Of a DNA stretch of 64,000 nucleotides, positions 1 through 10,310 are shown in pieces; the first letter of the stretch is position 1, and each line of letters begins with the position of its first letter. The notes beneath the pieces were generated by a model, which saw only the letters and a list, made by a program, of their open reading frames with translations, was not told the origin of the DNA and ran no database searches. Source of the stretch: Acheta domesticus. Taxonomy: Eukaryota > Arthropoda > Insecta > Orthoptera > Gryllidae. The stretch spans positions 154,769,276 to 154,833,275 of the forward strand of contig JAHLJT010000631.1 in assembly GCA_031308135.1 (NCBI GenBank), read 5' to 3'. Position numbers and translations under genes: made by a program.

Positions 1-339
1 GACACCAATTAGAAACTTTTATGTATTTTGCACAGAGTTTGTTTATATTATAGTACAGGTCTTGAAGAAGTTATACATAAGTTTGCCTCCCTGAAATCTG
101 GAAAAGTGTTTTTGTAAGAAACATGCATTTGATAATTCGTTATTTTTCATTTTAGATTACTTATTAAAAAAATGTTATTTCAATTATTTTGAATTACATG
201 GCTTTTTAATATATTATTAATAAAGGCATGTGTATATTTACTTACATTTTTATTAAATAATGTATAAACTATTCTGTAAGAGATACTTTACATTTAATTT
301 AGGGGGGATGATACCATTAGTTTTTCCCCGGGTGACACC

Positions 340-590
340 AACTAAAGCTATGCTACTGGTTGGATCTCAACTGGATTATAAATCATTATTGTTTATAAGA
401 TTTGTTATGTATATTTCTTCATTGGTTATTTATTATAGAGATAGTTATATAATTGGTGATGAGAATTTATCTTCTTTTATTATTTTAGTATTAATATTTG
501 TGTTATCAATGATGTTTTTAATTATTAGACTTCATTTAATCAGAATCTTATTAGGATGGGATGGTTTAGGAATAGTGGCTTGTGAATATT
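340..590 (+). pseudogene. ND5: NUMT: nuclear copy of part of mitochondrial ND5
   Basis: The + frame gives about 75 residues that match the N-terminal third of NADH dehydrogenase subunit 5, including ISSLVI, FVLSMMFLII and the family hallmark ILLGWDGLG. ND5 is a proton-pumping membrane subunit of complex I. Four arginines read with the standard code (AGA codons in FIRFV, YYRDS, IIRLH and LIRIL) lie where ND5 usually has serine or where serine fits well. AGA means serine in the invertebrate mitochondrial code, so this is mitochondrial DNA moved to the nucleus. The similarity fades before about 340 and stops after WDGLGIV, so it is a fragment of about 250 bp. The remaining codons of the open frame (260-616) are not ND5. 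It cannot be expressed as a functional nuclear gene. Confidence 0.85.
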
Positions 591-616
591 GTCCATTAAT
601 AGAAGTGGCTGCGTAA

Positions 617-1329
617 TGAAGATTACGGGCATATTGGAAAGGAACATAAGATCTAATTCATAAATTGCTATTAAAATATAATAATTTAACGCAAGTATCC
701 TTTTTATTTTGACTATCAATGAAATTTCTTTTAAAACAATCTTTACATTGCTTACAATGTTGATACAATATTTAGCATGGTATTTACATGTATCTTCAAG
801 TGTGTAAAGTTTGAAAAGGAAAAAATGACCAACAAATTTTGATGGTATTGATGAAAATAAAAGAATTAAAATTAAAATTACACACAAATCAGAGAAGAAA
901 TTATCTAAAAAACTAGTATAAGTAAAACAAAATGTAAGTACAAAATATATAAATAGAGAGGAGAGAATTTACCCAAAGGTTCTAAATTAAGCAAACTTTT
1001 TAAAATAATTGTAGAACTATAAACACATTTTTAAAAGGGTAACGGCTAATTTTAAAGGATAAGGGTCAATGGCTTAGCAAGAGTTGGCAAACTTCACAAC
1101 ACAAATGCTGTAGAATGGGCAAAGGAGTCCATTATTAAAAACAAAACAAAACAAAAAGGGTTCAATCACTAATTCAAAATCGCTAAAAGTGACTGCTTAA
1201 ATTATTTTCTGCTTAAATGCTTACTGGTGACTGCTTAAAAAAATTTCTAACATTATTTTGTAATCAGTACCACACGTTTATGGATCTTGCAGGGCCTTCA
1301 GGATCCTCAATTTTGTGTTACTTTTACAG
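617..1329. other. AT-rich intronic or flanking DNA, no gene seen
   Basis: This stretch lies between the ND5 fragment and the first visible exon. It is AT-rich, has no open frame of interest and I see no repeat termini. It probably belongs to the intron preceding the exon at 1330. Short direct repeats of the word tgactgcttaaa occur near 1190-1240. Confidence 0.4.
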
Positions 1330-1529
1330 TTACGCAATACATTTCGTGTGAAACTACTCCAACATATGGATGCAGCAACATACTGTTTATTGAAGGATGT
1401 AGAAAAGCATTTGGAACTAATTGGTTTGAATGAGGTGCGATACAAACGAGATACACCAAATTTCTTCCTTAGTATGTGGTCTCTTTTACCACTACCAAAG
1501 CCAATGAAATCGGTTGAAAATACTTCTAG
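1330..1529 (+). CDS. Internal exon A of an unrecognised host gene
   Basis: An open segment is flanked by a pyrimidine-rich acceptor ending ttttacag at 1329 and a consensus donor gtgagt at 1530. It starts in phase 0 and ends after two bases of a codon. That phase fits exactly with the exon at 15782, whose first base completes a serine codon. The peptide looks like ordinary folded coding sequence (HMDAATYCLLKDVEKHLE, then FFLSMWSLLPLPKP) with no stop. I do not recognise the family. An alternative acceptor ends ttgcag at 1292 and would add about 12 residues in the same frame, but its pyrimidine tract is weaker. The antisense open frame over the same bases is a shadow. Confidence 0.7.
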
Positions 1530-1782
1530 GTGAGTCATTATTTTTCATATTTTATTTTCTAATTCTACTCATGTAAAATTGTTTATTTGCAATTTGAAGT
1601 TACATTATATTTATTTGCATTTGCATCATGGTATCTAAAAATTAAAATTTACAAATTTAATTATACATTTAATAACTTTTTTATAAGTTTAAAAAAAGCG
1701 TTTCCATTTTACCTATTTCGTATGCGGGCAGAGATTGAGAGAAAAGTGTCCATGTGAGTCCAGTCTGTGTCCATGCGAGAGG

Positions 1783-1790
1783 TGTCGATG
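1783..1790. repeat. Target site duplication, left copy, hAT copy 1
   Basis: The 8-bp word tgtcgatg directly abuts the CAGG-starting terminus. It is repeated exactly at 5067-5074 on the other side. Eight-bp duplications are the signature of hAT transposases. Confidence 0.9.
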
Positions 1791-2101
1791 CAGGAGCGGA
1801 TCCAAGGGGGGGTCACGGGGGTCATGACCCCCCCCCAAATGATGAACCGTCACAATTTTGTGAGAAACTCTAACATATCTAAAGAAAACTGAGAAACTGG
1901 TAACCTTTCCAGTGTCCCTTCGGAATCGGGACTGACCGAGACATTTTTGAGACATTTTCAGACAATTCTAGAAATTTCTAAAAATTTAGCACTGCTGAAA
2001 CTAATGAATAGGAGTTACTGGAATTGGAATTTAATTTGTATAAAAACATACGCGTGTTCAAGATCATTTTAAAATATTTTTAGTACAAAGAAATATATCC
2101 A

Positions 2102-2322
2102 TATTGCGATTTTTGTAACTTTGCCCTTCAAGGCCCGTCTTAGGATGGAATGTGACACGGTATTTCGCGACGTGCCGCCAGATATCGCATGATCGCGATT
2201 GTATCAAGCAGTGCTTGCGATCATACGACTTCTAGCGGCATGAGGGAGAAAGTCGCGAAATCCGTGTGATATTCCATCGTGGCCGTAAGGGCTTCAGGGG
2301 CAGAGTTAGAAAAATCGCACTA
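2102..2322. mobile_element. Hairpin MITE (TA target), copy 1, inside hAT copy 1
   Basis: Both ends carry the inverted word tattgcgattttt / aaaaatcgcacta. Inside is a long imperfect palindrome around ggaatgtgacacggtatttcgcg. The uninterrupted sequence is visible in hAT copy 2 (near 63205-63215, read on the minus strand). Comparison shows the insertion separated gaaatatatc from aacaag with a TA duplication, now ca on the left and ta on the right. A TA duplication suggests mobilisation by a Tc1/mariner-type transposase. No coding capacity. Confidence 0.8.
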
Positions 2323-2790
2323 TAAACAAGAAATATATCTAAAGTCGGTTCAAATACTCTGCTCATTACTAGTACTGCCAACTTAATGTGAATATTTGTC
2401 ACTAATTGAACGAGAGAATTGTGGGGAAAATGGACGTCAACACATGAATTTAGCTTAAAAGTCACAACTGTTGTTCAAAGGGAATAGAACTAGCTAAATT
2501 TAGTAATAATAATGGTATGTGTATAAAATTGGCAACAATATTGCTTTCAGGTGTTTGTTAGAATTCAGTTTCGATGATACTCTCCAATTCAGTATCGGAA
2601 CTCTTATCGAACTCAATGTTTATTTAACCTAAAAATGCTTAATGTAATCAGTAACGGCGAACCTAATTTGATCATTGAAGTCTGATTGACCTAATCAGAT
2701 CATTGAAGTCGTTTTCAGCGAAAGTTAAGGCTAACAACAGGGGTTAGTGGTTAAGATTTGTCGAAAAGAATAAATTGGAGTTAGAGAATT

Positions 2791-2816
2791 TTAGTTTGGC
2801 TGATGAGCGAGGATAG
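2791..2816 (+). repeat. Internal direct repeat of the hAT element, unit 1
   Basis: The word ggctgatgagcgaggatag recurs at 4123-4141 in the same orientation. The matching pair is present in hAT copy 2 at 61309-61331 and 62716-62738, inverted with the element. The repeats bracket the transposase-like remnant. Confidence 0.7.
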
Positions 2817-3129
2817 TACCTAAAAGACAGTGGAGAAGCTAGAGTCATGCAGTTGGGTATTCAGAAAATCTAATCTTGCATTTTTTTGTTAATTAGCTCC
2901 AGTCATCGTTTTTTATTCAACAAAAACGTCGATAATTTGTTATTTAAAGCTTTCGTTTCTGCACAGTTAATTTCCCATCAAATTTCTCAGGAATCTGTTA
3001 ACTCTTGAATGTAATCCTATTCTTTTCACATAATGTTGTATATAATTGAAAAGTTAGACTGAGTTGTATCAACCATCTCTTGATATTTTTTCTAAACCAA
3101 TTTGTCTAACAAATACTTCAGCAAAAAAA

Positions 3130-3327
3130 CTACTTTCCATTATTAATGTATACATTTGTCAGTTCATTTTGATGCTGCTCACTGTCAAGGAATGGATATT
3201 GATTTATTAGGAAAGAAAACTTTTCTGAACGAAAGGACGCTTTGTAGGTGCAAAACTGCTTTTCGTCAAGAAATTCAATAAAATGAAAGTTTTCGAAATC
3301 TTGAAACCTGTAGCCCATCTGAGTCAC
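3130..3327 (-). pseudogene. Relic hAT-like transposase fragment, copy 1
   Basis: The minus-strand frame encodes about 60 residues with FENFHFIEFLDEK and a later YPFLDSEQHQNELTNVY. The second motif resembles the segment of arthropod hAT transposases that has the pattern P-hydrophobic-D followed by NEL and a tyrosine. The same peptide with scattered changes occurs in hAT copy 2 (62169-62360, +). Nothing resembling the BED finger, the catalytic acidic residues or the C-terminal dimerisation block is left. I infer a decayed transposase; the match is short and from memory of the family pattern. Confidence 0.45.
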
Positions 3328-4115
3328 TAATGTATCAATAATTTTAAAAGATACAATTTTATATCTTTCAGATAATTCTCACCCTCAAAGTTCATTCATA
3401 GTTATGTCTACTTTGATGCAGATTTCATTAGTCTCTTCATATCTAACACAGTATATTACTATGTATCGCTACTATTTCTATCTCTACGGCGTATTACTTG
3501 ACTCGTGATTCCGCATTGTTGAGCGAAAACTGCATTTCGATATTGTGAACCGTTTAGAAGTTTTGAGACTGACGCATAGTCAGTGGGACATTGCAAACAC
3601 TATATCTTTAGCTTTATTATTTACTTCGTAAAGAAAACTCCAACACAAACGGTAAACAAACAACTCTACTTTTCCACGTCAAGTGATGAAGTGAATTTGC
3701 CTGGTCGAGACGTGGGCATGCATCGTTATACAAGTCCGTGCCTACCTAGAGCCTAGGCTCCAGCTGGCCAGTGAATGCAAGTGAAAGGGAAATAGCGCAC
3801 GCTCTCTTATGCGCATGCGCGGCAGAGCCAGCCGGTGTCTATCCACTGGCAGAGTCCTCGCTCAGCTACCGTCCAGAAAGAGTATATCTCTGCAGCCCTC
3901 CTAATTCCCTCGCGCGTAAACGGGGAAAAGGAGTCGAACACATCTAATTTTCTTCAACGATTCAGTAAAAAAATATTGAAAAATGGCACACAACGACAGA
4001 TTTTATTGAAAAATAATTTAGGTATTATAAGGCTCTCAGATTACCCTTCAGCTTGGTCAGTACTAAAAGACTTGAATATTTTGCTGTCGCTGAGCCCGAA
4101 TTCGGTTAGAAAACG

Positions 4116-4141
4116 TTAGTTCGGCTGATGAGCGAGGATAG
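4116..4141 (+). repeat. Internal direct repeat of the hAT element, unit 2
   Basis: Second copy of the gctgatgagcgaggatag word found at 2798-2816. Just upstream, around 3780-3930, the element is locally GC-richer than its surroundings. Confidence 0.7.
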
Positions 4142-5066
4142 AGTCTGACGCCTAAAATATCTTATTTGAATGTTTTGCCGTCGTTTAAACCGAATCCGGT
4201 ATCAAAAGTATCTTTTGATAGCTCTCATTGTTGATGAATAGTATTGCAATGATGTTACTTTATTTGGGTTTTAATTATACAAAGCAACTTGGCAATGCAA
4301 AAGGAAGTAAATCAGTTATTTGCAATATATTAAATATTGCATTAAATTAAATTTATTAGATGTTTGTATGTCTCGGTGTAGTTGTCCCCAAACTTATAAT
4401 GAAATTTACAACATTCTTATAGAAGATTCGCCATTGAAGGAGATTCAAATGTGGTGCAAATTTATTAATATACGAAAGAACTCTATAAACAAAAAAATGT
4501 AAAAAATGGAAGAATGAAAAAAAATTGTGAGAAAAAATAAAAGTATAATTTAGTTTATTTATTATATGCAAGTATTTATTAAAATATAATTTTTGTTTTT
4601 TATTATACACATTTACATATTTCTCTCATAAGTTTCTTCACAAATTGTTTCATACTGCATCAAATGAAAGTCATTTTTGCTAATTGGAAAGTTATTGTCG
4701 ATAACTTTATAAATTTTTATTTTTTTAAAACTAATGTACCGAATAAAATTGACATATTTTTGTAGGCAAAATTCGAATCTGCAACAAAAATTGGGAGTCA
4801 CCTTTTAAAATTCCAAAGTTACACCCGCCTCACCCCCAGGGGAAAGGGTGAGGATCGTAACAATCGTAAGCTGATTGATATCTGATATATGATAATTAGT
4901 ATATTAAATTTCTAATATATTTATAGTATAATAAAGTCAATCTGATATACTTATAACATTCATCAAATATATGTTATTACATTCCGTACCCTCCCCCCTT
5001 TCCGAAATAAGTGCACTTGAGTCTTAACCTGACCCCTCCCAAAAGAGAAGTCTGGATCCGCGCCTG

Positions 5067-5074
5067 TGTCGATG
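5067..5074. repeat. Target site duplication, right copy, hAT copy 1
   Basis: Exact repeat of tgtcgatg (1783-1790) immediately after the CCTG end of the element. Confidence 0.9.
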
Positions 5075-5489
5075 GTTGCGGTAAATATCCAGGATCCCAA
5101 GAAAAATACAAAAACAATTAAACCGCTTACAATTTCACTGAAAATGCAAATAATCGAATTATCGTTCAGGATACTGCGATGCTCACGGCTGGGCTATTAA
5201 AGCACACGGGTTGCAGCTCATTGCGGTGATTAGAACATACATTAACAATTTCGTATGCGCACAGAATTTGAGAGAATACTCAGCAGGGAATGGCCATTTG
5301 AGAATTGTCATTTGCCTTTTTAGTTACGCAGGACCTCGGAAAAAATCAAGAATCAATTTAGATTTTTGTAATTATTTAAAAAATAATTAGAGATTTACGG
5401 GCAAACTTTCATGTTAAACTAGAGAGCTGAAAATTTGTATATTACTATCTACTAGGACCAAGGAAAGAAGAAAGAAAAATCGCTGGGGA
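5075..5489. other. Intronic DNA without recognised features
   Basis: No open frame or terminal repeat seen. The stretch tttcgtatgcgcacagaatttgagaga near 5248 resembles the one just left of hAT copy 1 (near 1716), hinting at an older repeat shared by the flanks. Confidence 0.35.
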
Positions 5490-5499
5490 GCGATGCTTT

Positions 5500-5592
5500 T
5501 AATGAAAACGTTCGGGTCTCTAACCTATAGGACCACCGAATCAGAGCTATTTCAGTGAAATCAGTTAATCCCTGAGCCACCTCTCAGTCTGC
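5500..5592 (-). mobile_element. tRNA-derived SINE-like unit 1
   Basis: On the minus strand an A-box-like segment (gaggtggctcaggga, 5570-5584) is followed about 45 bp later by a B-box-like segment (ggttagagacccg, 5513-5525). This is the spacing of an internal RNA polymerase III promoter. The same layout and shared words recur at 13355-13440. No complete tRNA cloverleaf is evident. The 3' boundary is not defined and no target duplication was found, so SINE is an inference. Confidence 0.45.
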
Positions 5593-5802
5593 ACTCAGCA
5601 TATAGTGAATCACTGTCTTGCGTGCCGAAAGTCAAATATGTAAAGCAGCTTTCAGATTGTGTAACAACGCAGCTGGGCGGATTATTTCGTATTTCCGAGT
5701 GTGTCTATTGATGTAGTCATTCGTTCCGTAAGTTCTCTGAATGTTTTTACCAAGAGAGGTGGCGATGTTCTTACTCTGCTGGATAGTCAGACCAGGGGGG
5801 GG

Positions 5803-5967
5803 GGTCATCAAAATGGAGTATCTCACGGTATTTCGTGTCGTTCTTGGTTGTGCAGCTAGGAGTCGCATGATCGCCCACACTGCTCTATACAGTCGTGGTT
5901 AGGAGAATCCTAGCTGCACAACCGAGAACAACGCGAAATACCGTCAGATATTCCATTTTGATGACAC
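5803..5967. mobile_element. Hairpin MITE-like palindrome, copy 2
   Basis: The ends ggtcatcaaaatgga and its inverse at 5953-5967 frame a long imperfect palindrome. Its arms include the cacggtatttcg / cgaaataccgt words also present in the MITEs at 2102 and 19328. The two opposing open frames across it encode the same short peptide because of the symmetry and are not genes. The outer termini differ from those of the other two copies, so it may be a related subfamily or a decayed member. Confidence 0.6.
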
Positions 5968-6541
5968 CTCCCCACGAGCCAAGAAAGAAAAACCGAAGTA
6001 TTTCCCCCACCAGCTGGGCACCGCGTCAGCCAGAACAAGTTCTAAGCTCCTGTCTGTGTGGGAGTGCATGCAAGTGTATGTGTACGTGAGCGGAAAGCAG
6101 GCGTCTCCTGTTCAGTAAGCATGAGTTTTACATTAAACAAGGTAAACCAATATTAAGGTATCTAATCGAGATCGTTTTATATGTTTATGAATTCCATAGT
6201 ACGATGTATGTACCTACTGTACATTCTTTAATAATTGATAATTTTGCATTGTTTGCTCTGACGAAACAATAATACATAAAAGTACGGTGGAACATGAACA
6301 ATATACCTATTGTTTAATTACAGATTAATTCCCCTTTATCTTCTACCGTACTTGAGAACTAAATAGAGTTTATAAATCCTTCTACTGGAAATTTTCACTC
6401 ACCGTTTCCTGCCTCATGTAATTCATCCACTTCTGCAAACCATGTGCTCACCATGTCGCATCTTTTCGCACGATAATTGTTGGATTCTAATTATCGCGTT
6501 ATAGTTTCGAAACTATGATTTTTCTTTGTGATAGTACATAT
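5968..6541. other. Intronic DNA without recognised features
   Basis: No open frame or repeat termini seen between the hairpin at 5967 and the DNA element starting at 6542. Composition is AT-rich and there is a short (TG/CA)-rich patch near 6050. Confidence 0.35.
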
Positions 6542-7400
6542 CAGTGGCGTGCATTCCATGGAATGAAGGGAATGAGTCATTCCCCTAGGCAAAGCACAGA
6601 AAAATCCTTTCTATATTTAAAACATTCGTTGCTTATGGCCACAGCAAAACTATTTACTCAACTCAGATTCTGAGCTAAGTACTTGTGGTTGAACCGCCAC
6701 AATCAATATTTTCAAAACGGCGTGTAAATTCGTCTCGTGACGTCAGCGAAGCTTCGTTCTTCGAAGATGCAGGCGTTCGATTTCGTCATGCCTCGTGAAA
6801 AGTCGGGTCAGTCCGTGAGTGCGCGAGGGGAATTAATATTAGAATTCATTCCGATGTGATCGACTGGTAGCAATTTCAAGTTCGAAATAATTTATTATTT
6901 TGGCTTTTTGAGAGTGTTTTATGTACGAGCTAACTACATTATAATACAATGAAAGTATAAAGCACGTAATAATACCGAGATCGCTTATATTAAGTTAAAG
7001 AAAGTATTTTAAACAAACTACTTCTTTGCCCACCATTCTGCAGTTCTCCCTTGCGGAAAGGGAATGTATCGATGAACTCATTCCGAGCAGTAGTCATGGC
7101 ATCTAGCGAGGAAAGTAGGAACAACCTGCGTTGACAGGCAGAGCCGCTCGACACGGGCGGCGCAACGCCTACGGATTGCGATAATGTCCATTTCCGGTGA
7201 TACATTTGAAGTAGACACGATCAACTTTCAGAAGAATAAAACATTACAGATATTTCGGGGCATCACCACACCTAAGAATTGCTGACGGAAGTTTGGATCG
7301 TATTCGCCCTTAGTCTATTATGAGATAAATTCTGCCAGGATTGTCGCGAGAGTTGATACAATATAATACAATATTTGCATTGAGAGCAAAAACAAGAAAC

Positions 7401-7405
7401 ACAAG
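7401..7405. repeat. Target site duplication of gypsy element (left)
   Basis: The pentamer acaag abuts the TGTAACG end. The right counterpart is ataag at 11986-11990, one mismatch. The empty site in the related element near 30444 reads acaag once. Confidence 0.75.
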
Positions 7406-7584
7406 TGTAACGTATTGTATGCAGGGTTTGGGTGAACACTTAATAACAACACTGTATAAGTCACAAATACACACGTAACTGTGTGTTTATTCATGCTCAC
7501 AATACAATACTGACTGCCTGACTGGTCATGCCTCGTGTTACAGAGATGTGATACTCGATACATCGATACACGGTTATCGTTACA
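7406..7584 (-). repeat. 3' LTR of Ty3/gypsy element
   Basis: A 179-bp terminal repeat beginning tgtaacgtatt and ending cggttatcgttaca, i.e. TG...CA ends. It matches the LTR at 11805-11985 with about seven substitutions and one 2-bp indel by eye (about 4 percent). Because the coding strand is minus, this is the 3' LTR. Both LTRs contain the same open ends and no insertions. Confidence 0.92.
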
Positions 7585-7595
7585 TCTCCTTTCTC
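7585..7595 (-). other. Polypurine tract of gypsy element
   Basis: On the minus strand gagaaaggaga lies directly before the 3' LTR start. It is the expected plus-strand DNA synthesis primer. Confidence 0.75.
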
Positions 7596-7762
7596 AAAAT
7601 AAAAATGATTATTGATCTTTTATTATATTGCACATTGAAATTATGAATGAAATTCAATACTTCATTTTTTAAAGAACTTCGTTAACATTTAAGTAATAAA
7701 TTTCAGACAAACATTAACTAATACATTTTCTTGATCAAATAGTTTTTAATTGAGATTAATGT

Positions 7763-8740
7763 TCACAAGTTTAATCTAACAACCGGTTTTACAGTTCTGC
7801 CATATCTTGATATGTATTTGAATGAATCTAAAGAGGATTGTTTTGTTGCATTGTTCTCTACCAAGGTTGACTTAACTGGAGTTTTTCCTCTGTTGAGATC
7901 ATCTGAATTGGTGAAGGGTAATTGTGATCTTTCGGGCACATCCGCTGTTGGATCTTGTATTGTAGACTGCATTCTCCCATCTCTATCTTGATGTGGTTCC
8001 ACCTTGAAGTTTGTAGTAATTTGTGTTTGTTTGGTAATTGTGCCTTCAATCTTCGTTGGTCTGATGAAACTGGTGTTTCGTCGCATAATCGTTCCATCAT
8101 CTTTCTGAATCATGTAAGAACGATCAGTAACTGGATGTAATATTTTGCCAGAATACCATTTGTTGTCTATGTCCCTGATCAGAATTTTCTCGTCATTTTG
8201 ATATCTTTGTGATTCTTTGGCTCCACGATCAGAATATTTCTTCTGTTGTGCTCTTTTTTTCTCAAGCTTCTGTGATACGTCGGTTTGTAGTTTAGGCTGA
8301 AGATGGTTGTTGGAAAGTGAAATTGGTTTTCTCGTATTCCTTCCGAATAATCTTGAAGATGGAGTGCCAAGTTCTTGATCTCGAGGTGTGTTTCTTGACA
8401 TTAGTAATGCCAGTTGAAGATCTTCACCACTGATGTCACATCTCTTCACTAGTGTTTTTGCAATGTCCACATACTTTTCAGCTAATCCATTTGACCTTGC
8501 AAAATGAGGACTCGATGTAACAAGTTTGAAGTTCAATTCCTTTGCGAATTTTGCAAATTCTCTCGATGAATATACTGCGTTGTCAGAATGAAATTCTTGT
8601 GGAACTCCATGAGTCGCAAACCAAATTTTAAATTGACTTATCATTTCTGATGCTGTTGTCCTGGTCATTTTCAACTTCATAGTATCCACTGTAGCTGTCT
8701 GCAAGAACAAGATAGCTGTTGCTCTTTTAGGAAAACACAT
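7763..8740 (-). pseudogene. pol: Integrase region of gypsy pol
   Basis: A 325-codon open frame covers the catalytic core and C-terminal part of an integrase. The stretch WFATHGVPQEFHSDNA contains the second catalytic aspartate, and FARSNGLAEKYVDIAK contains the conserved glutamate about 35 residues later. Upstream, across a frame break near 8740-8760, weak traces of the HHCC zinc-binding region (CKTCQHTQRKPDKE, near 8790-8830) remain in another frame. Integrase inserts the DNA copy into the chromosome. The N-terminal third is out of frame, so this copy is inactive. Confidence 0.85.
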
Positions 8741-10310
8741 CTGACGATACTATTTCGAATGGTAATTTTGGTATTTTCTTCATGATTGTTTCCTTGTCCG
8801 GTTTGCGCTGTGTATGTTGGCAGGTTTTGCAGGATTCTATCAATCTGATAACATCTTTTGTTAGACCTTCTCAAAATACGAATTGTCTAGATCTTCTAAG
8901 TGTTGCTTGTATGCCTGGATGCCCTTTGTGAATTACTTCCAGAACTCTTGATCTTTCGCTTTCGGGGACGAGCACCCGATCTCCTTTGAAAATAAGCCCG
9001 TCATAATGTGATAATTCGTCTCGAAAGGTGAAGAAGGTTCTCAATATCTGCGGTACTTGAAGAACGTCGTCAGGTCATCATTTGTTCATCATCTTTATGA
9101 GAGACCTGGCAGGTTGGATCTTCGAGTGTCGATCTTCTGAAATCTTCAGAGACGCTTTCAGACATCGATAAAACCATTACAACCTGAAGTTCCTCCTCAT
9201 CCTCTTCATAGAAATCTTCACAATCTCTGCTGAGTGTATCAGCAATTTTCAATTCGCTTCTTTTCTTGTATATTATGTCGGGGTTTACTCCTTGAGATCT
9301 AGCAATATTCTTCGTAGTCTCGGTGGTGCATTCACAAGCGGTTTCTTCCAAATTGTTTCTAAAGGTTTATGGTCACTTTCGACTGTTACTTTCTTACCTC
9401 AAACATAGTCATGAAATTTCTTACAGCCGTAGCGGATTGCCAATGCCTCCTTAACAATCTGTTAATAATCTTGTTCAGTGCTGTTTAATGATTTAGGTGC
9501 ATAAGCTACCGGTTGTCCTTTTTGCATCAAGACTGCTCCTAATGCTTTCGATGACGCGTCGACCGATAATGTCACATCTTCTTTTACATCATAGTATCTC
9601 AAGACTGGAGTGCTGGACAGTGCTTCTTTTATTACTTTGAACGCCTGTTCTTGTTCCGGGCCCCAAATCCATGCGACATCATTTTTCAGTAAGATGCGTA
9701 GTGGAGCTGTCAATTGTGATAGACATGGAACAAATTTTCCCAAGTAATTAACCATGCCCAACAGTCTCTGTAGTTCTTCGCTATTCTTCGGAACTTTGAG
9801 CTTCTTTATCGCGTCGACTTTGGTCTCATCTATTTCAAGTCCTTTGTCTGACAAGACGTGGCCCAAAAAATTAATCCTTTGTACATTGAATAAGCACTTT
9901 TATTTGTTGAGTTTCAAGTCATTTTCATGCAGTCTTCGAAGTACTGTTTCAGTGATGTCTGGAAGTTTCTGCTCTGAACTCGCATGAATTAGTATGTCGT
10001 CCATTGCGCATTCTATGTTTGGAATGTCCAGTAGAACCTCTGACATAATATGCTGAAATACTTCTGGAGCTGAGGAGAGTCCAAACGGAAGTCGCTTACA
10101 GGAATAACGGCCCCATGGTGTTGCAAAAGTTAATTATTCTTGCGTTCTCTCGGTGACTCTTATTTGCCAAAAACCTCGGGTGCAGTCCAGACGTGTGAAG
10201 TACTTACTCCCGGCGATTCTTGCGGCGATGGCTTCAATTGTGTTTAAAGGAAAATGTTTTCTTTTAATATTTTTGTTCACGTCCGTAGGATCGATACACA
10301 GGCGAATTTT
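8741..10310 (-). pseudogene. pol: Reverse transcriptase and RNase H region of gypsy pol
   Basis: Several frames together cover RT and RNase H. The RT part (about 9870-10310) includes FTRLDCTRGFWQI, LPFGLSSAPEVFQ and the active-site block CAMDDILI, where the usual tyrosine or valine before MDD is alanine. The segment at 9462-9866 joins the end of RT (GMVNYLGKF) to RNase H (LSVDASSKALGAVL). A stop in NSTEQDY*QIVKEALAI and others follow. A frameshift near 10300 separates this part from the gag-protease frame. Decayed. Confidence 0.82.

Larger units (their letters stand above)
1791..5066 (+). mobile_element. hAT-type DNA transposon, defective, copy 1 (3.28 kb)
   Basis: The left end reads caggagcggatccaagg and the right end reads, inverted, caggcgcggatccagac. 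The terminal inverted repeats therefore start CAGG(C/A)GCGGATCCA. The element is flanked by a perfect 8-bp duplication, tgtcgatg. CAG-starting termini and 8-bp duplications are typical of hAT elements. The interior holds only a remnant transposase-like frame, so the copy is non-autonomous. A hairpin MITE (2102-2322) is inserted in it and is absent from the second copy at 54507-63512, which lies in the opposite orientation. A G/C-rich homopolymer stretch follows the left terminus. Confidence 0.88.

Noticed and set aside
260..616. A complete 118-codon membrane protein gene
   Set aside because: Only the middle is ND5 and it needs the invertebrate mitochondrial code; the ends are unrelated sequence, so this is a NUMT, not a nuclear gene.
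1278..1538. Minus-strand 86-codon frame over exon A
   Set aside because: Exact overlap with a better-supported spliced exon on the + strand; no splice or domain support of its own.
5632..6089. Two opposing frames encoding the same AAQPRTTRNTVRYSIL peptide
   Set aside because: They result from the palindrome of the hairpin MITE, not from duplicated genes.
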